A program made the position numbers and the translations under genes. Shown here piece by piece: positions 18,223-26,579 of a DNA stretch of 64,000 nucleotides. The stretch comes from Ignavibacteria bacterium. Its GTDB lineage: Bacteria; Bacteroidota; Ignavibacteria; Ignavibacteriales; SURF-24. The notes beneath the pieces are model-generated. The model was not told where the DNA came from. It worked only from the letters and a program-made list of their open reading frames with translations, and made no database searches. The stretch covers positions 290,669 through 354,668 of the forward strand of contig JAAXKN010000001.1 of assembly GCA_025612375.1 (NCBI GenBank), in the 5' to 3' direction. Position 1 is the first letter of the stretch. Each line of letters opens with the position of its first letter.

Positions 18223-21200
18223 TTAGACCTCCGGATGAATATTTCTTAATTTGGCCAGATAAGTAACATTAGGACGCGTATTTAACTCCACCAGGACGTG
18301 GTAGCCCAGGTCGTGCTGCCTGAACTTTGAGATTACGGAATCAGGATCGTTGGCATCACCAAATACAATTGCGTTTGAAGGGCATGCCTGCTGGCAGGCC
18401 GTCGTGACGTCTGAGCCTTTAAGGTCCCGGTTTTCTTCTATAGCATTCTGCCTTGCCTGCATAATGCGCTGAATGCAGAAGGTGCATTTTTCCATTACGC
18501 CGCGCGAGCGTACAGTAACCTCGGGGTTATAAACCATTTCAACCGGCTCCTGCAGGTAGTACCCGTCGGCAAAGTGGTCCCTGAAGTTAAAGAAGTTAAA
18601 TCTTCTTACCTTATACGGACAGTTGTTTGAGCAGTAGCGTGTACCGACGCACCTGTTATATGCCATCTGATTTAAGCCGTCGGGGCTGTGGCTTGTTGCA
18701 GCAACGGGGCAAACGTTTTCACACGGTGCCGTGTCGCAGTGCTGGCAGAGCATCGGCTGCTGATAGGCAACCGGTTCATCCGGCGTGCCCGAGTAATAGC
18801 GGTCCACCCTGAACCAGTGCATAATGCGTCCGTTATTGACCTGTTCTTTACCGACTACGGGCACGTTATTTTCAATGTCGCATGCTGTAACGCATGCGTT
18901 GCAGCCCACGCATTTATTAAGGTCTATTCCCATAGCCCATTTAACGCCTGTGTATTCGGGGTTCTTATTCATGCTTATGCGTTCGCGTTCTTCTTTCTCC
19001 ATGAAGGCCGGGTTCTTCTGGTATTCCTCAACGGTTCCTTCCCTTATAATACCGCGCTTTTTATGGGCGTCTGTTGACCGGGAATCCTCTACCGTATGCT
19101 GCTCCTGTGTTGTAACGAGCTTGTAGGTTCCGGAAGCCTTTTTTACGCTTACGCCGTTATAAATAAAAGGAGTTATTGCGGCATTTTTGCTCATGAGCAT
19201 GTTGGCGTTTGTTCCCACGCCGGAGCCCACTTCACCGGCTTTCCACCTTCCGTAGCCCAGTTCGACTACAACGGTTCCGTCTGCCGTACCCGGCTGAATG
19301 AATACGGGGAATTCCTGTTTCCTGTTGCCGAGGCTTACTTCTATTTTGTCATAATAGCCCACGCCGAGTTCCTTTGCCAGGCCGGGAGATATGGCTGCAT
19401 AGTTATCCCATACAACTTTCGAAACAGGGTGCGGCAATTCCTGCAGGAATCCGTTATTGGCATAGCGCCCGTCGGGGCCGATGGAGTAATTTTCCTTCAG
19501 GACGAGCGTATAATTGCCTCCTTTAGGCGCGGGTTTCAGGTTTGCGAGGCTCTGAGCCTGGAACGTTCCCATCTGTAAGGCAGGCTGCGGATTTATAACC
19601 ACCCCGTTCTCCAGAGCCGTAAGCCAGAAAGTTCTGAAATCCAGCGGGGAGTTTGCGTTTGCATAGACCCCTTTTTCCCAGTTATTCATGATAAAATCGT
19701 GATAGACCGTGTCCTTATAGAAGTTCCTGTCCCCGGAGGCCCACGAAAGGAGGACTGCTTCCTTCTGCCGCGTTGAATACAAAGGATAGAGTACAGGCTG
19801 CTGAAGGCTATAGACACCGCTTCTTGTATTATAGTCTCCCCATGACTCAAGGTTGTGGTTTATTGGAAGCGCGTATTTGCAGAGAGCCGAGGTTTCATTT
19901 TCCTGCTCAAGCATAGCAATTGAGAATGGCACTTTCTTAAGCGCCGTTTCATAGCCGAAATCCTGGGGAAGGTCGAAAACCGGGTTGGTGTCGTAATGTA
20001 TTACAATCTGAACGCTGCCGTTATTCATAGAACTTATGAGGTTTTCCCAGTCAGGTTTTAATGCAAACGGCACCTGTACAACTTCCGCCTGGTCGGTGCG
20101 GTAGAGTTTCGTATTGCCGAGCATTTCATTAAGAGCGTTAACAGCCACGTGAACCTCTTCAGGAAGGCGGCTTCCGGCATAGACAATTGCGGCTCCACGG
20201 TTACTGATAAGGTCCGAGACCAAATGGGCTACAGCCTTTTCAGACAGCTTTTCATTTCTAACAAAGTCTTTCAGTGAAGTGGCTGCGGGCGCCTTTATGG
20301 GGCTTCCTGTCTTACTCCCTATTTCATTTATGAGGCAAAGTACAAATTCAAGCTGCCGGTCTGCCCTTAGTCTCATGCGGTAGTCTGCAGCCATGCCGGT
20401 TGCGCTCATGGTGCTTTCCAGCATATAGAGCCTGTTAAATTCTTTATTCAGGAAGCCGTCTCGCCCTTTTGTAAACAACTGGATATTTTCCATTGTGTGC
20501 CCTTCGCAGGCCAGGAAGTCCCCTTCCAGAGAAACCACCACTCGGGCCTGATCCCAGGCTATTAAGGGGAAGGTCCCCGTTCCATAGGAGCGGCTCCATG
20601 CGGCGTTACGCATGCCGTCATTAAAGAGCTCATATGAATAGACTCTTGCAGTGGGATATTTGGCAATAAAGTTATCCAGCACCATCTTCTCCGAAGGTGA
20701 GGAGATCCTGCGTGCTATAATTGCAATCTGTTTTCCTGATGATGCTGCTTTTTCAAGTTCTGAAATCATCCCGTCGTCAACAGTGGGCCAGGAGATGGCC
20801 GAAGGACCGCCATCTGAGACCTGGACGGGAGTTTTTAATCGGTTCGGGTCGTAGAGGTTTATTACACTTGCCTGCCCGATTGCACAGATCTTCCCGCGGT
20901 TTACCGGATGGTCGGGGTTGCCGTCAACTTTAATCGGCCTTCCCTCGCGTGTTTTTATAATTGTGCCGCACGCATTAGGGCATCCCGTGCATGTGGAGGC
21001 ATAAAGGTTTGCAATACCCGGAGTAATTTCCTCCGGCTTTCTGTTATAAGGTATTATCTCCCCTTTATCGTGGTAATTTGTGCATGAAGAGGCTGCAAAG
21101 GCCACTGACGCACTAAGCAAAGCCAGAAACTTTCTTCTTGAGACGGTGCTCAGTTTTGAAATGTCAAAATCATCGGTAACGCCCTTCATAAATTCACTTG

Positions 21201-21297
21201 CGTTTTCCTCAAATGCTTCGGGGTCTTTACTGAGTTCTCTAAGGCTTCTCCAGTAGTTAGGATCTTTACCGGAAGTTTCATTATGTGAGTTATTCAT
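18223..21297 (-). CDS. actB: Alternative complex III subunit ActB, iron-sulphur protein
   Basis: Large periplasmic subunit of 1024 residues. A Tat motif SRRKFLAL (RR at 54-55) comes after an N-terminal extension, and the hydrophobic run ends in AASSC (Cys72), so a Tat-exported lipoprotein is likely. A molybdopterin-oxidoreductase-like region follows, with CTGCPNACG near residue 97. The C-terminal ~250 residues are NrfC-like, with four Cys groups that can hold four Fe-S clusters: CVGCNACVTAC, CQHCDTAPCENVC, CVGTRYCSNNC and CTFCIQR / CQQAC. In characterised ACIII the pterin-like part carries no molybdenum. Start: ATG overlaps the upstream small gene's stop by 4 bases. Confidence 0.95.
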   Translation of the reverse strand: MNNSHNETSGKDPNYWRSLRELSKDPEAFEENASEFMKGVTDDFDISKLSTVSRRKFLALLSASVAFAASSCTNYHDKGEIIPYNRKPEEITPGIANLYASTCTGCPNACGTIIKTREGRPIKVDGNPDHPVNRGKICAIGQASVINLYDPNRLKTPVQVSDGGPSAISWPTVDDGMISELEKAASSGKQIAIIARRISSPSEKMVLDNFIAKYPTARVYSYELFNDGMRNAAWSRSYGTGTFPLIAWDQARVVVSLEGDFLACEGHTMENIQLFTKGRDGFLNKEFNRLYMLESTMSATGMAADYRMRLRADRQLEFVLCLINEIGSKTGSPIKAPAATSLKDFVRNEKLSEKAVAHLVSDLISNRGAAIVYAGSRLPEEVHVAVNALNEMLGNTKLYRTDQAEVVQVPFALKPDWENLISSMNNGSVQIVIHYDTNPVFDLPQDFGYETALKKVPFSIAMLEQENETSALCKYALPINHNLESWGDYNTRSGVYSLQQPVLYPLYSTRQKEAVLLSWASGDRNFYKDTVYHDFIMNNWEKGVYANANSPLDFRTFWLTALENGVVINPQPALQMGTFQAQSLANLKPAPKGGNYTLVLKENYSIGPDGRYANNGFLQELPHPVSKVVWDNYAAISPGLAKELGVGYYDKIEVSLGNRKQEFPVFIQPGTADGTVVVELGYGRWKAGEVGSGVGTNANMLMSKNAAITPFIYNGVSVKKASGTYKLVTTQEQHTVEDSRSTDAHKKRGIIREGTVEEYQKNPAFMEKEERERISMNKNPEYTGVKWAMGIDLNKCVGCNACVTACDIENNVPVVGKEQVNNGRIMHWFRVDRYYSGTPDEPVAYQQPMLCQHCDTAPCENVCPVAATSHSPDGLNQMAYNRCVGTRYCSNNCPYKVRRFNFFNFRDHFADGYYLQEPVEMVYNPEVTVRSRGVMEKCTFCIQRIMQARQNAIEENRDLKGSDVTTACQQACPSNAIVFGDANDPDSVISKFRQHDLGYHVLVELNTRPNVTYLAKLRNIHPEV

Positions 21298-21488
21298 CCT
21301 CTTAAACCTTTCCTTTTTACTGCTAATGGATGTGCGATAATTTGGATCTTCTTTCCGGACGGGGCCGTTTTTTTATCCCCTGAAAGAAACTTTATCGGGA
21401 AAGCCGAGGCTAAAAGGAGCCCTGCAGCTGACTTAGCCAGGTTTCCAAAAAACTTTCTTCTAGGGAGTTTGTTTATTTTTTCCGGCAT
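21294..21488 (-). CDS. Small Tat-signal protein between actA and actB
   Basis: A 64-residue protein with an N-terminal twin-arginine stretch (PRRKFFGNLAKS), a hydrophobic segment AAGLLLASAFP and a short basic tail; nothing else is visible. It begins 20 bases after the actA stop behind a GGG-rich ribosome site. Its stop overlaps the actB start by 4 bases, so coupled translation argues that it is real. It could be a minor ACIII subunit or an assembly peptide, or a relic Tat signal left by rearrangement. I know no named family for it. Confidence 0.7.
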   Translation of the reverse strand: MPEKINKLPRRKFFGNLAKSAAGLLLASAFPIKFLSGDKKTAPSGKKIQIIAHPLAVKRKGLRG

Positions 21489-21508
21489 AACTTTACCCTT
21501 CTTCTTTT

Positions 21509-22096
21509 TCAGCGGTGACAGGCAAAACAGTTTTGAGGTCCGTATTTAACATTTTTAATATATGGAAGCATCTTTGGAGCATTTCTATGGCAGTTAAGGC
21601 ATGCGGACATGACGAAAGAGTTCATCTGCGCAACAACTTCCATATTCTGCACCTCGCCGTGACAGGTCTGGCATTTAAGGCCCCGGTTTACGTGGACGCT
21701 GTGGTTAAAGTAAACGAAGTCGGGAACCCTGTGGATCCTCTTCCACGGGATCGCGTTATTTTCTTCATAATACTTTGTAAGCCTGATAATTTCGGGCCTG
21801 TCCTTGCGTGCAACGCTGTGGCAGTTCATGCATGTCGAAACAGAAGGGATCATGGCGTGCCTTGATTTATCGGCTCCCGTATGGCAATACCGGCAGTCTA
21901 TACCCATTGTGCCCGCGTGCAGCTTGTGAGAAAACTTTATCGGCTGATCAGGACCGTAGCCCACGCCGTCGCGTTCTGGCCTGGATATAAAATAAGTCAG
22001 GACTATGGAGCATAAAATGACGAAAAGAGTTACCGGAAGCCTGACTTTTAATGTATAATCGAGCACAGTTTTTTTCACCAGCAAAGTTTTTTTCAT
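21509..22096 (-). CDS. actA: Alternative complex III subunit ActA, pentahaem cytochrome c
   Basis: Membrane-anchored periplasmic multihaem subunit. From the ATG at 22096 it has 195 residues, with a helix at about 20-37 and five CxxCH motifs at 68-72, 89-93, 142-146, 166-170 and 190-194. The block PIKFSHKLHAGTMGIDCRYC is typical of ActA. I prefer this start to the ATG 36 bases upstream because AAGGAAG lies just before it. It is the first gene of the act-cox block. Confidence 0.94.
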   Translation of the reverse strand: MKKTLLVKKTVLDYTLKVRLPVTLFVILCSIVLTYFISRPERDGVGYGPDQPIKFSHKLHAGTMGIDCRYCHTGADKSRHAMIPSVSTCMNCHSVARKDRPEIIRLTKYYEENNAIPWKRIHRVPDFVYFNHSVHVNRGLKCQTCHGEVQNMEVVAQMNSFVMSACLNCHRNAPKMLPYIKNVKYGPQNCFACHR

Positions 22097-22222
22097 TTTC
22101 TTCCTTAGCAAATAGGATTGAGAAAATAACAATATCTATCGATGTAAGAACTTTCCAATGATTGGTTATAGCCTGACGCTCATTAACAATAATGATTTGA
22201 ATTGACTGTCCTTACTGCGCGG

Positions 22223-22238
22223 CCTGAAAAAATTCAGG
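22223..22238. promoter_or_regulatory. Palindrome upstream of actA
   Basis: CCTGAAAAAATTCAGG is a perfect 6-bp inverted repeat with a 4-base spacer, 127-142 bases upstream of the actA start, in the 321-base stretch between actA and the next gene. The form resembles a dimeric-regulator site, but I cannot name the regulator. The rest of the region is AT-rich and shows no gene. Confidence 0.3.
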
Positions 22239-22379
22239 AAATAATTATTTGCCCTCAATTATCCGCATAGTGTGGAACTATTTTAAGATAAAAAAATCAG
22301 ATTAAAAATCAAAACAGTGAGGTCCGATTGGAATGGATTAAGAAAAAATAAATAATTATTATATAGGCTGAATTGGATT

Positions 22380-22432
22380 TGATGCCTGAAGAAAAGTGTG
22401 ATGCCTGAAGAATAATGTTACGCCTGGAGGAT
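22380..22432. repeat. Short direct repeats at the 3' end of the MORN-like gene
   Basis: TGATGCCTGAAGAA occurs at 22380-22393 and again at 22399-22412. A diverged third copy (TTACGCCTGGAGGA, 22419-22432) covers the stop codon of the neighbouring gene. The period is 19-20 bases. It looks like duplication of the gene's tail. Confidence 0.6.
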
Positions 22433-22798
22433 CCTGCCCGATTTGTCGAAGTCTTTCTTTTGGGTCAGTGTGCCGTCTTTATAGTATCGTTCACTTTTAA
22501 CTTCGCCGGTTTCATAATACCAGATTGACAGGCCGTGGATCTGGTTTTCTCTATAGAATTCGCGTGCCTTGAGCCTTCCCGACTCATAGTAATAGTTAGC
22601 AATGCCTTCCAGTCTTCCATTTCTGTTGTTCGTCTCAAGCTTCAGGTTGCCGTTCGGGTAATAGAGCCTTTTAATTTCATAGCCCCCGTCGCCGCCCGTG
22701 ACGTTGCCGTTTTCATCCGTGGAAAGCTTATGGATGAAGGAATATATTCTTACCCTGGAGAAGTCTTTTATTCTTTTACCGATGCTCAAAAAAATCAT
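22418..22798 (-). CDS. MORN-like repeat protein (YwqK-type)
   Basis: 126 residues. After a short N-terminal stretch come four to five copies of a ~20-residue unit of the form YYxxGxLKxExxYxxGxxxG: YYPNGNLKLETNNRNGRLEG, YYESGRLKAREFYRENQIHG, YYETGEVKSERYYKDG. Proteins of this kind are annotated as YwqK-family antitoxins, but no partner toxin is adjacent and the function is unknown. There is no clear signal peptide. It lies upstream of the act block on the same strand. Confidence 0.65.
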   Translation of the reverse strand: MIFLSIGKRIKDFSRVRIYSFIHKLSTDENGNVTGGDGGYEIKRLYYPNGNLKLETNNRNGRLEGIANYYYESGRLKAREFYRENQIHGLSIWYYETGEVKSERYYKDGTLTQKKDFDKSGRILQA

Positions 22799-22898
22799 TT
22801 TACACTGACTTTAAGGCTATTTTTACAATTACAACGGAAACTAAAATAATTAAGGTATAATTTCAACAGGAAACTTAATTTTGGAAAAATTAATTTAA

Positions 22899-23879
22899 TT
22901 AGTTTTTTCTGTCAATAATGAAGTCAACGAGCGCCAAAAGGGCAAGTTTGCCTTCTGAGTCCGGGAACCGGTTAAGCTGCTGCTTTGCCATTTCAGAGTA
23001 CCTGTGTGCAGTTTCAACTGCATAGTCAATTCCCTTATACTTCTTTACAAATTCTACAACCTTTTTCACGTCATCGTTTTTGCTGCCTTTTTTGATCATC
23101 TTAAGGATTGAGGAGCGTTCGCTTTCACTGGCCTGTTTAAGAGAATAAATGAGCGGAAGCGTGATCTTCTTTTCCTTAATATCACCGCCAAGAGGCTTTC
23201 CTATTATGCTTGAAGTGCCGACATAGTCCAGTATATCATCCCTTATCTGGAAGGCGATGCCTATGTTTTCACCGAACTTCCGCATTGAAGCATGGAGCTC
23301 AGCGTCATCTGTTGCGCTGACAGTACCGATTTCGCAGCAGGTAGCAAGCAGAGAGGCGGTTTTATCTGAAATTATCCTGAAGTATGTTGCCTCATCAATG
23401 TCGAGTTTTCTGGTCTTGCTTATCTGCAGCAGTTCACCCTCAGACATGCGTTTTACGGCATCGGTAACTATGCCAAGGAAATCAAAATCATGCCCGTCCA
23501 CGGCAATCATCAGTCCGCGCGAGAGCAGGTAGTCACCCATGAGGACAGCCACCTTATTTTTCCATATGGCATTTATTGAAGGCAATCCCCTTCTTTTGTC
23601 AGCATTATCCACCACATCATCATGCACGAGCGTAGCTGTATGCAAAAGTTCGACTAATATTGCGCCGCGGTATGTCCTTTCATTCACGCCGCCTGCAACC
23701 TTGGCAGACAAGAGCACCAGAAGCGGGCGTATTTTTTTTCCCTTCTGCTTTAAGATGAACTTTGTGACCAGATCGACCAGTCCCACGCTGGACTTCAGCG
23801 ACTTTTTATAAAGACCGCTAAAACACTCCAGTTCCGCCTTAATTGGACTACTAATATCGGATAATTGTGACTTAATCAA
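22899..23879 (-). CDS. ispB: Long-chain trans-prenyl diphosphate synthase
   Basis: Condenses isopentenyl diphosphate onto an allylic primer to make the side chain of a respiratory quinone. It has 326 residues. The two Asp-rich motifs are LVHDDVVDNADKRRG (about residue 90) and FQIRDDILDYVG (about 215). The start is TTG, overlapping the tatC stop as TTGA, with AAAGGAAA just upstream. Chain length cannot be read from the sequence; hepta- or octaprenyl is likely. The symbol follows the generic family name. Confidence 0.9.
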   Translation of the reverse strand: MIKSQLSDISSPIKAELECFSGLYKKSLKSSVGLVDLVTKFILKQKGKKIRPLLVLLSAKVAGGVNERTYRGAILVELLHTATLVHDDVVDNADKRRGLPSINAIWKNKVAVLMGDYLLSRGLMIAVDGHDFDFLGIVTDAVKRMSEGELLQISKTRKLDIDEATYFRIISDKTASLLATCCEIGTVSATDDAELHASMRKFGENIGIAFQIRDDILDYVGTSSIIGKPLGGDIKEKKITLPLIYSLKQASESERSSILKMIKKGSKNDDVKKVVEFVKKYKGIDYAVETAHRYSEMAKQQLNRFPDSEGKLALLALVDFIIDRKN

Positions 23880-24631
23880 GATTTCCTTTGTGACATTTTA
23901 GATACGAATATACTTATTTCGTACAATAAAACCAACGGTACAGCTAAAACAAGCTGAGAAACCGGATCGGTTCCCGGCGTGAGAAAAGCTGCAAGGACCA
24001 TGATAACCACAATAGCGTGCCTTCTGTAGCGCCTCATAATCTGGGGCTTCAGAATGCCAAGTTTCGAAAGGAAGAAAGATAGCATCGGCAGTTCAAAGAC
24101 CACCCCCGCACCAAGCATTATGCTGATAATAATGGACAGGTACTCATCGACCGCAAAATTGTTCTCAATTGCCTTTGAGCCGAAGTTTGCCGCAAAGCCG
24201 AAGGTCAATGGGAGCATCACAAAGTATGCAAAAGCAATTCCGGAAAGAAAGCAAAAGGTTGTAAAAAGTACAATTGCGCTTATGTACTTTTTCTCACTCG
24301 TCCTTAAGGCAGGCTCGATGAATTTCCAGAGCTGATAGACAAGATTAGGAAGGCTGAGAACGATCCCGCCTATAATGGAAATTTCCATGTACAGCATTAT
24401 CTGCCCGAAAGGCCTCAGGTTCTGAAGCTTTATTCCGGCTCTTGTAGCCGGGGCAAGAAGGATATTGGTTATAAGAAAATCGCTAAAGACCCAGCATACA
24501 ATGGTGCCAACAATAACCCCGATCATAGAATATATAATTCTCCACCTAAGTTCTTCCAGGTGATCGAGGAAGGACATTTCGCCGGGCTGAGATTTATCGG
24601 TATCAAACAAATCTGTATTTTCCAAACTCAC
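23876..24631 (-). CDS. tatC: Sec-independent protein translocase TatC
   Basis: Core membrane component of the twin-arginine translocase; it recognises RR signal peptides. It has 251 residues and six helices. The N-terminal family motif is MSFLDHLEELRWRIIYS, followed by the usual LPNLVYQLWKFIEPALRTSEKK loop split across helices. No tatA or tatB lies beside it. Candidate substrates in this window are ActB and the small protein upstream of it. It overlaps the prenyl synthase gene by 4 bases. Confidence 0.95.
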   Translation of the reverse strand: MSLENTDLFDTDKSQPGEMSFLDHLEELRWRIIYSMIGVIVGTIVCWVFSDFLITNILLAPATRAGIKLQNLRPFGQIMLYMEISIIGGIVLSLPNLVYQLWKFIEPALRTSEKKYISAIVLFTTFCFLSGIAFAYFVMLPLTFGFAANFGSKAIENNFAVDEYLSIIISIMLGAGVVFELPMLSFFLSKLGILKPQIMRRYRRHAIVVIMVLAAFLTPGTDPVSQLVLAVPLVLLYEISIFVSKMSQRKS

Positions 24632-24650
24632 ACGCGTGTATTATTTTATT

Positions 24651-24685
24651 AAAGGGCAGAAATAAACTAAGTATTTCTGCCCTTT
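24651..24685 (-). terminator. Hairpin downstream of glyA, probable terminator
   Basis: A perfect 14-bp stem, 24651-24664 with 24672-24685, around a 7-base loop. On the minus strand the tail is A/U-rich rather than pure U. It lies 24 bases after the glyA stop and upstream of tatC. Confidence 0.6.
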
Positions 24686-24708
24686 TAATTAGACAATTAA
24701 CTTTATTA

Positions 24709-26022
24709 TCAGGACTTAAATGCCAGTGTGCCCAGTTCAGGATAAAGCGGGAAGCCCGAGCAGAGATTTTTAACTTCAGCCTTGATTGAAGAAAGAGTTT
24801 CTTCATTCTCGAAATTATTTATCGCCTTGTCGATAAGACTGGCAATTGTTTCCATTTCAGCTTCTTTCATTCCCCTGGTGGTAACAGCAGGTGTACCGAT
24901 CCTGATGCCGCTTGTTACAAAGGGACTGCGTTTGTCGAAAGGAACCATATTCTTGTTAACCGTAATGCCGGCCATGCCAAGTGCGTTTTCGGCCTGTTTG
25001 CCCGTAATGTTCTTATTTGTAAGATCAACAAGCATCAGGTGATTATCCGTGCCGCCGGAGACGATATCGTAGCCCATTTCAAGTAGCTTTGCGGCAAGGG
25101 CTTTTGAATTCGAAATGATCTGCTTTGCATAGTCTGTAAATGAATCCTGAAGTGCTTCGCCGAAGGCAACAGCCTTAGCCATTATGATGTGCATAAGCGG
25201 CCCGCCCTGAATACCGGGCATTACCATACTATCGAATATTTCGGACATCAGTTTAAGGCGGTCGCCCTTAAGGGTTTTAATTCCAAGCGGGTTTTCCCTG
25301 TCCTTGCCAACCAGTATGATGCCGCCTCTGGGGCCTCTTAAGGTTTTGTGTGTTGTTGAAGTAACAACGTCGCAGTAAGGAAGAGGATTATTAAGCAGCC
25401 CTTTTGCAATAAGTCCTGCCGGATGCGCCATATCCATCATTAAAAGCGCTCCCACGGAGTCTGCAATTTCCCTGAACTTTGCATAGTCCCAGTCTCTTGA
25501 ATAAGCGCTGGCGCCCATGATGATAAGCTTCGGTTTTTCCTTTTTTGCCAGATCTTGTACCTGGTCGTAATCGATCATCTTGGTTTTCTCATTCAGGCTG
25601 TAGGAAACAGCCCTGTAGATCTGTCCGGAAAAGTTCACCGGGGATCCGTGTGTAAGGTGGCCCCCGTGAGCAAGGTTAAGCCCCAAAATTGTATCCCCCG
25701 GATGCAGGAGCGTCATATAGACGGCCATATTTGCCTGTGAGCCGCTGTGAGGCTGAACGTTTGCGTATTCTGCGCCGAAGAGTTTTTTAAGGCGTTCGCG
25801 GGCAATGTTTTCAGCCATATCTACGTATTCGCAGCCGCCGTAGTATCTCTTTCCGGGATATCCTTCGGCGTACTTGTTCGTTAAAACGGAGCCGGCTGCT
25901 TCAAGAACGGCCATGCTGACAAAGTTTTCAGAAGCGATCAGTTCAAGATTGTTCTGCTGACGTGCGAGTTCGAGATTTGCAATCTCAAAAAGCTCGCTGT
26001 CGTTTTGCAAATTGTTTATCAT
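24709..26022 (-). CDS. glyA: Serine hydroxymethyltransferase
   Basis: PLP enzyme interconverting serine and glycine with one-carbon transfer to tetrahydrofolate. It has 437 residues. The N-terminal [11 protein letters not shown] and [18 protein letters not shown] are classic, and the PLP lysine is in the block [12 protein letters not shown]. It is probably the last gene of the glgA-to-glyA run. Its folate chemistry connects with ftcD and fchA a few kilobases away, though they are on the opposite strand. Confidence 0.97.
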   Translation of the reverse strand: MINNLQNDSELFEIANLELARQQNNLELIASENFVSMAVLEAAGSVLTNKYAEGYPGKRYYGGCEYVDMAENIARERLKKLFGAEYANVQPHSGSQANMAVYMTLLHPGDTILGLNLAHGGHLTHGSPVNFSGQIYRAVSYSLNEKTKMIDYDQVQDLAKKEKPKLIIMGASAYSRDWDYAKFREIADSVGALLMMDMAHPAGLIAKGLLNNPLPYCDVVTSTTHKTLRGPRGGIILVGKDRENPLGIKTLKGDRLKLMSEIFDSMVMPGIQGGPLMHIIMAKAVAFGEALQDSFTDYAKQIISNSKALAAKLLEMGYDIVSGGTDNHLMLVDLTNKNITGKQAENALGMAGITVNKNMVPFDKRSPFVTSGIRIGTPAVTTRGMKEAEMETIASLIDKAINNFENEETLSSIKAEVKNLCSGFPLYPELGTLAFKS

Positions 26023-26102
26023 AGTTTACTTCAAATTTGTTTATAAAATATATTATTCTTTTCCGGAATTCATTTCCACAAAGATCTTTTCCTTACAGAA
26101 AT

Positions 26103-26561
26103 TTACTCCCTTCCGGACGGATCAGCCTCCCCGGGCTGTTCAATTTTGTTAACCCGCCTGAGGTGCCTGCCGCCTTCAAATTCAGCACTGAGCCATGCAT
26201 CCACAATCTTAAGAAGGCTTTTTTCCTCAATGAACTTTTCCGAAAGAGCCAGAAAGTTGGCGTTATTGTGCCTGACAGAAAGTTCGGCCATCTCTTCATT
26301 TAATGCCAGGGCAGCTCTTACGCCATGCACCTTATTGGCAACAATTGAGACACCGATACCGCTTCCGCAGACGCCTATTGCCCTGTCTGACTTCTGCATG
26401 GCAACGTCGAGTGCCGCAGGCCTGATAAAATCGGGATAGTCGGCCGATTCCACGGAAAAGGTGCCGTGATCTAAAACCTCAAAACCCCTGCTGGAAAGAT
26501 AAGCCTTTATGATTTCTTTATAACGGAAACCGGCGTGATCAGATGCAATTGAAATTTTCAT
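26103..26561 (-). CDS. rpiB: Ribose-5-phosphate isomerase B
   Basis: Pentose phosphate enzyme that interconverts ribose 5-phosphate and ribulose 5-phosphate. It has 152 residues. The substrate-site motifs SDHAGFRYKE and GVCGSGIGVSIVANK (active Cys) and SVRHNNANFLALS are present. A short polar C-terminal tail of about 16 residues looks dispensable. It lies between an outer-membrane protein gene and glyA, 18 bases from the former. Confidence 0.94.
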   Translation of the reverse strand: MKISIASDHAGFRYKEIIKAYLSSRGFEVLDHGTFSVESADYPDFIRPAALDVAMQKSDRAIGVCGSGIGVSIVANKVHGVRAALALNEEMAELSVRHNNANFLALSEKFIEEKSLLKIVDAWLSAEFEGGRHLRRVNKIEQPGEADPSGRE

Positions 26562-26579
26562 TCGTTATCCTATAATATA

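Noticed and set aside
22097-22132. Longer actA start
   Set aside because: The extra 12 residues lack a ribosome site, while AAGGAAG precedes the internal ATG at 22096.
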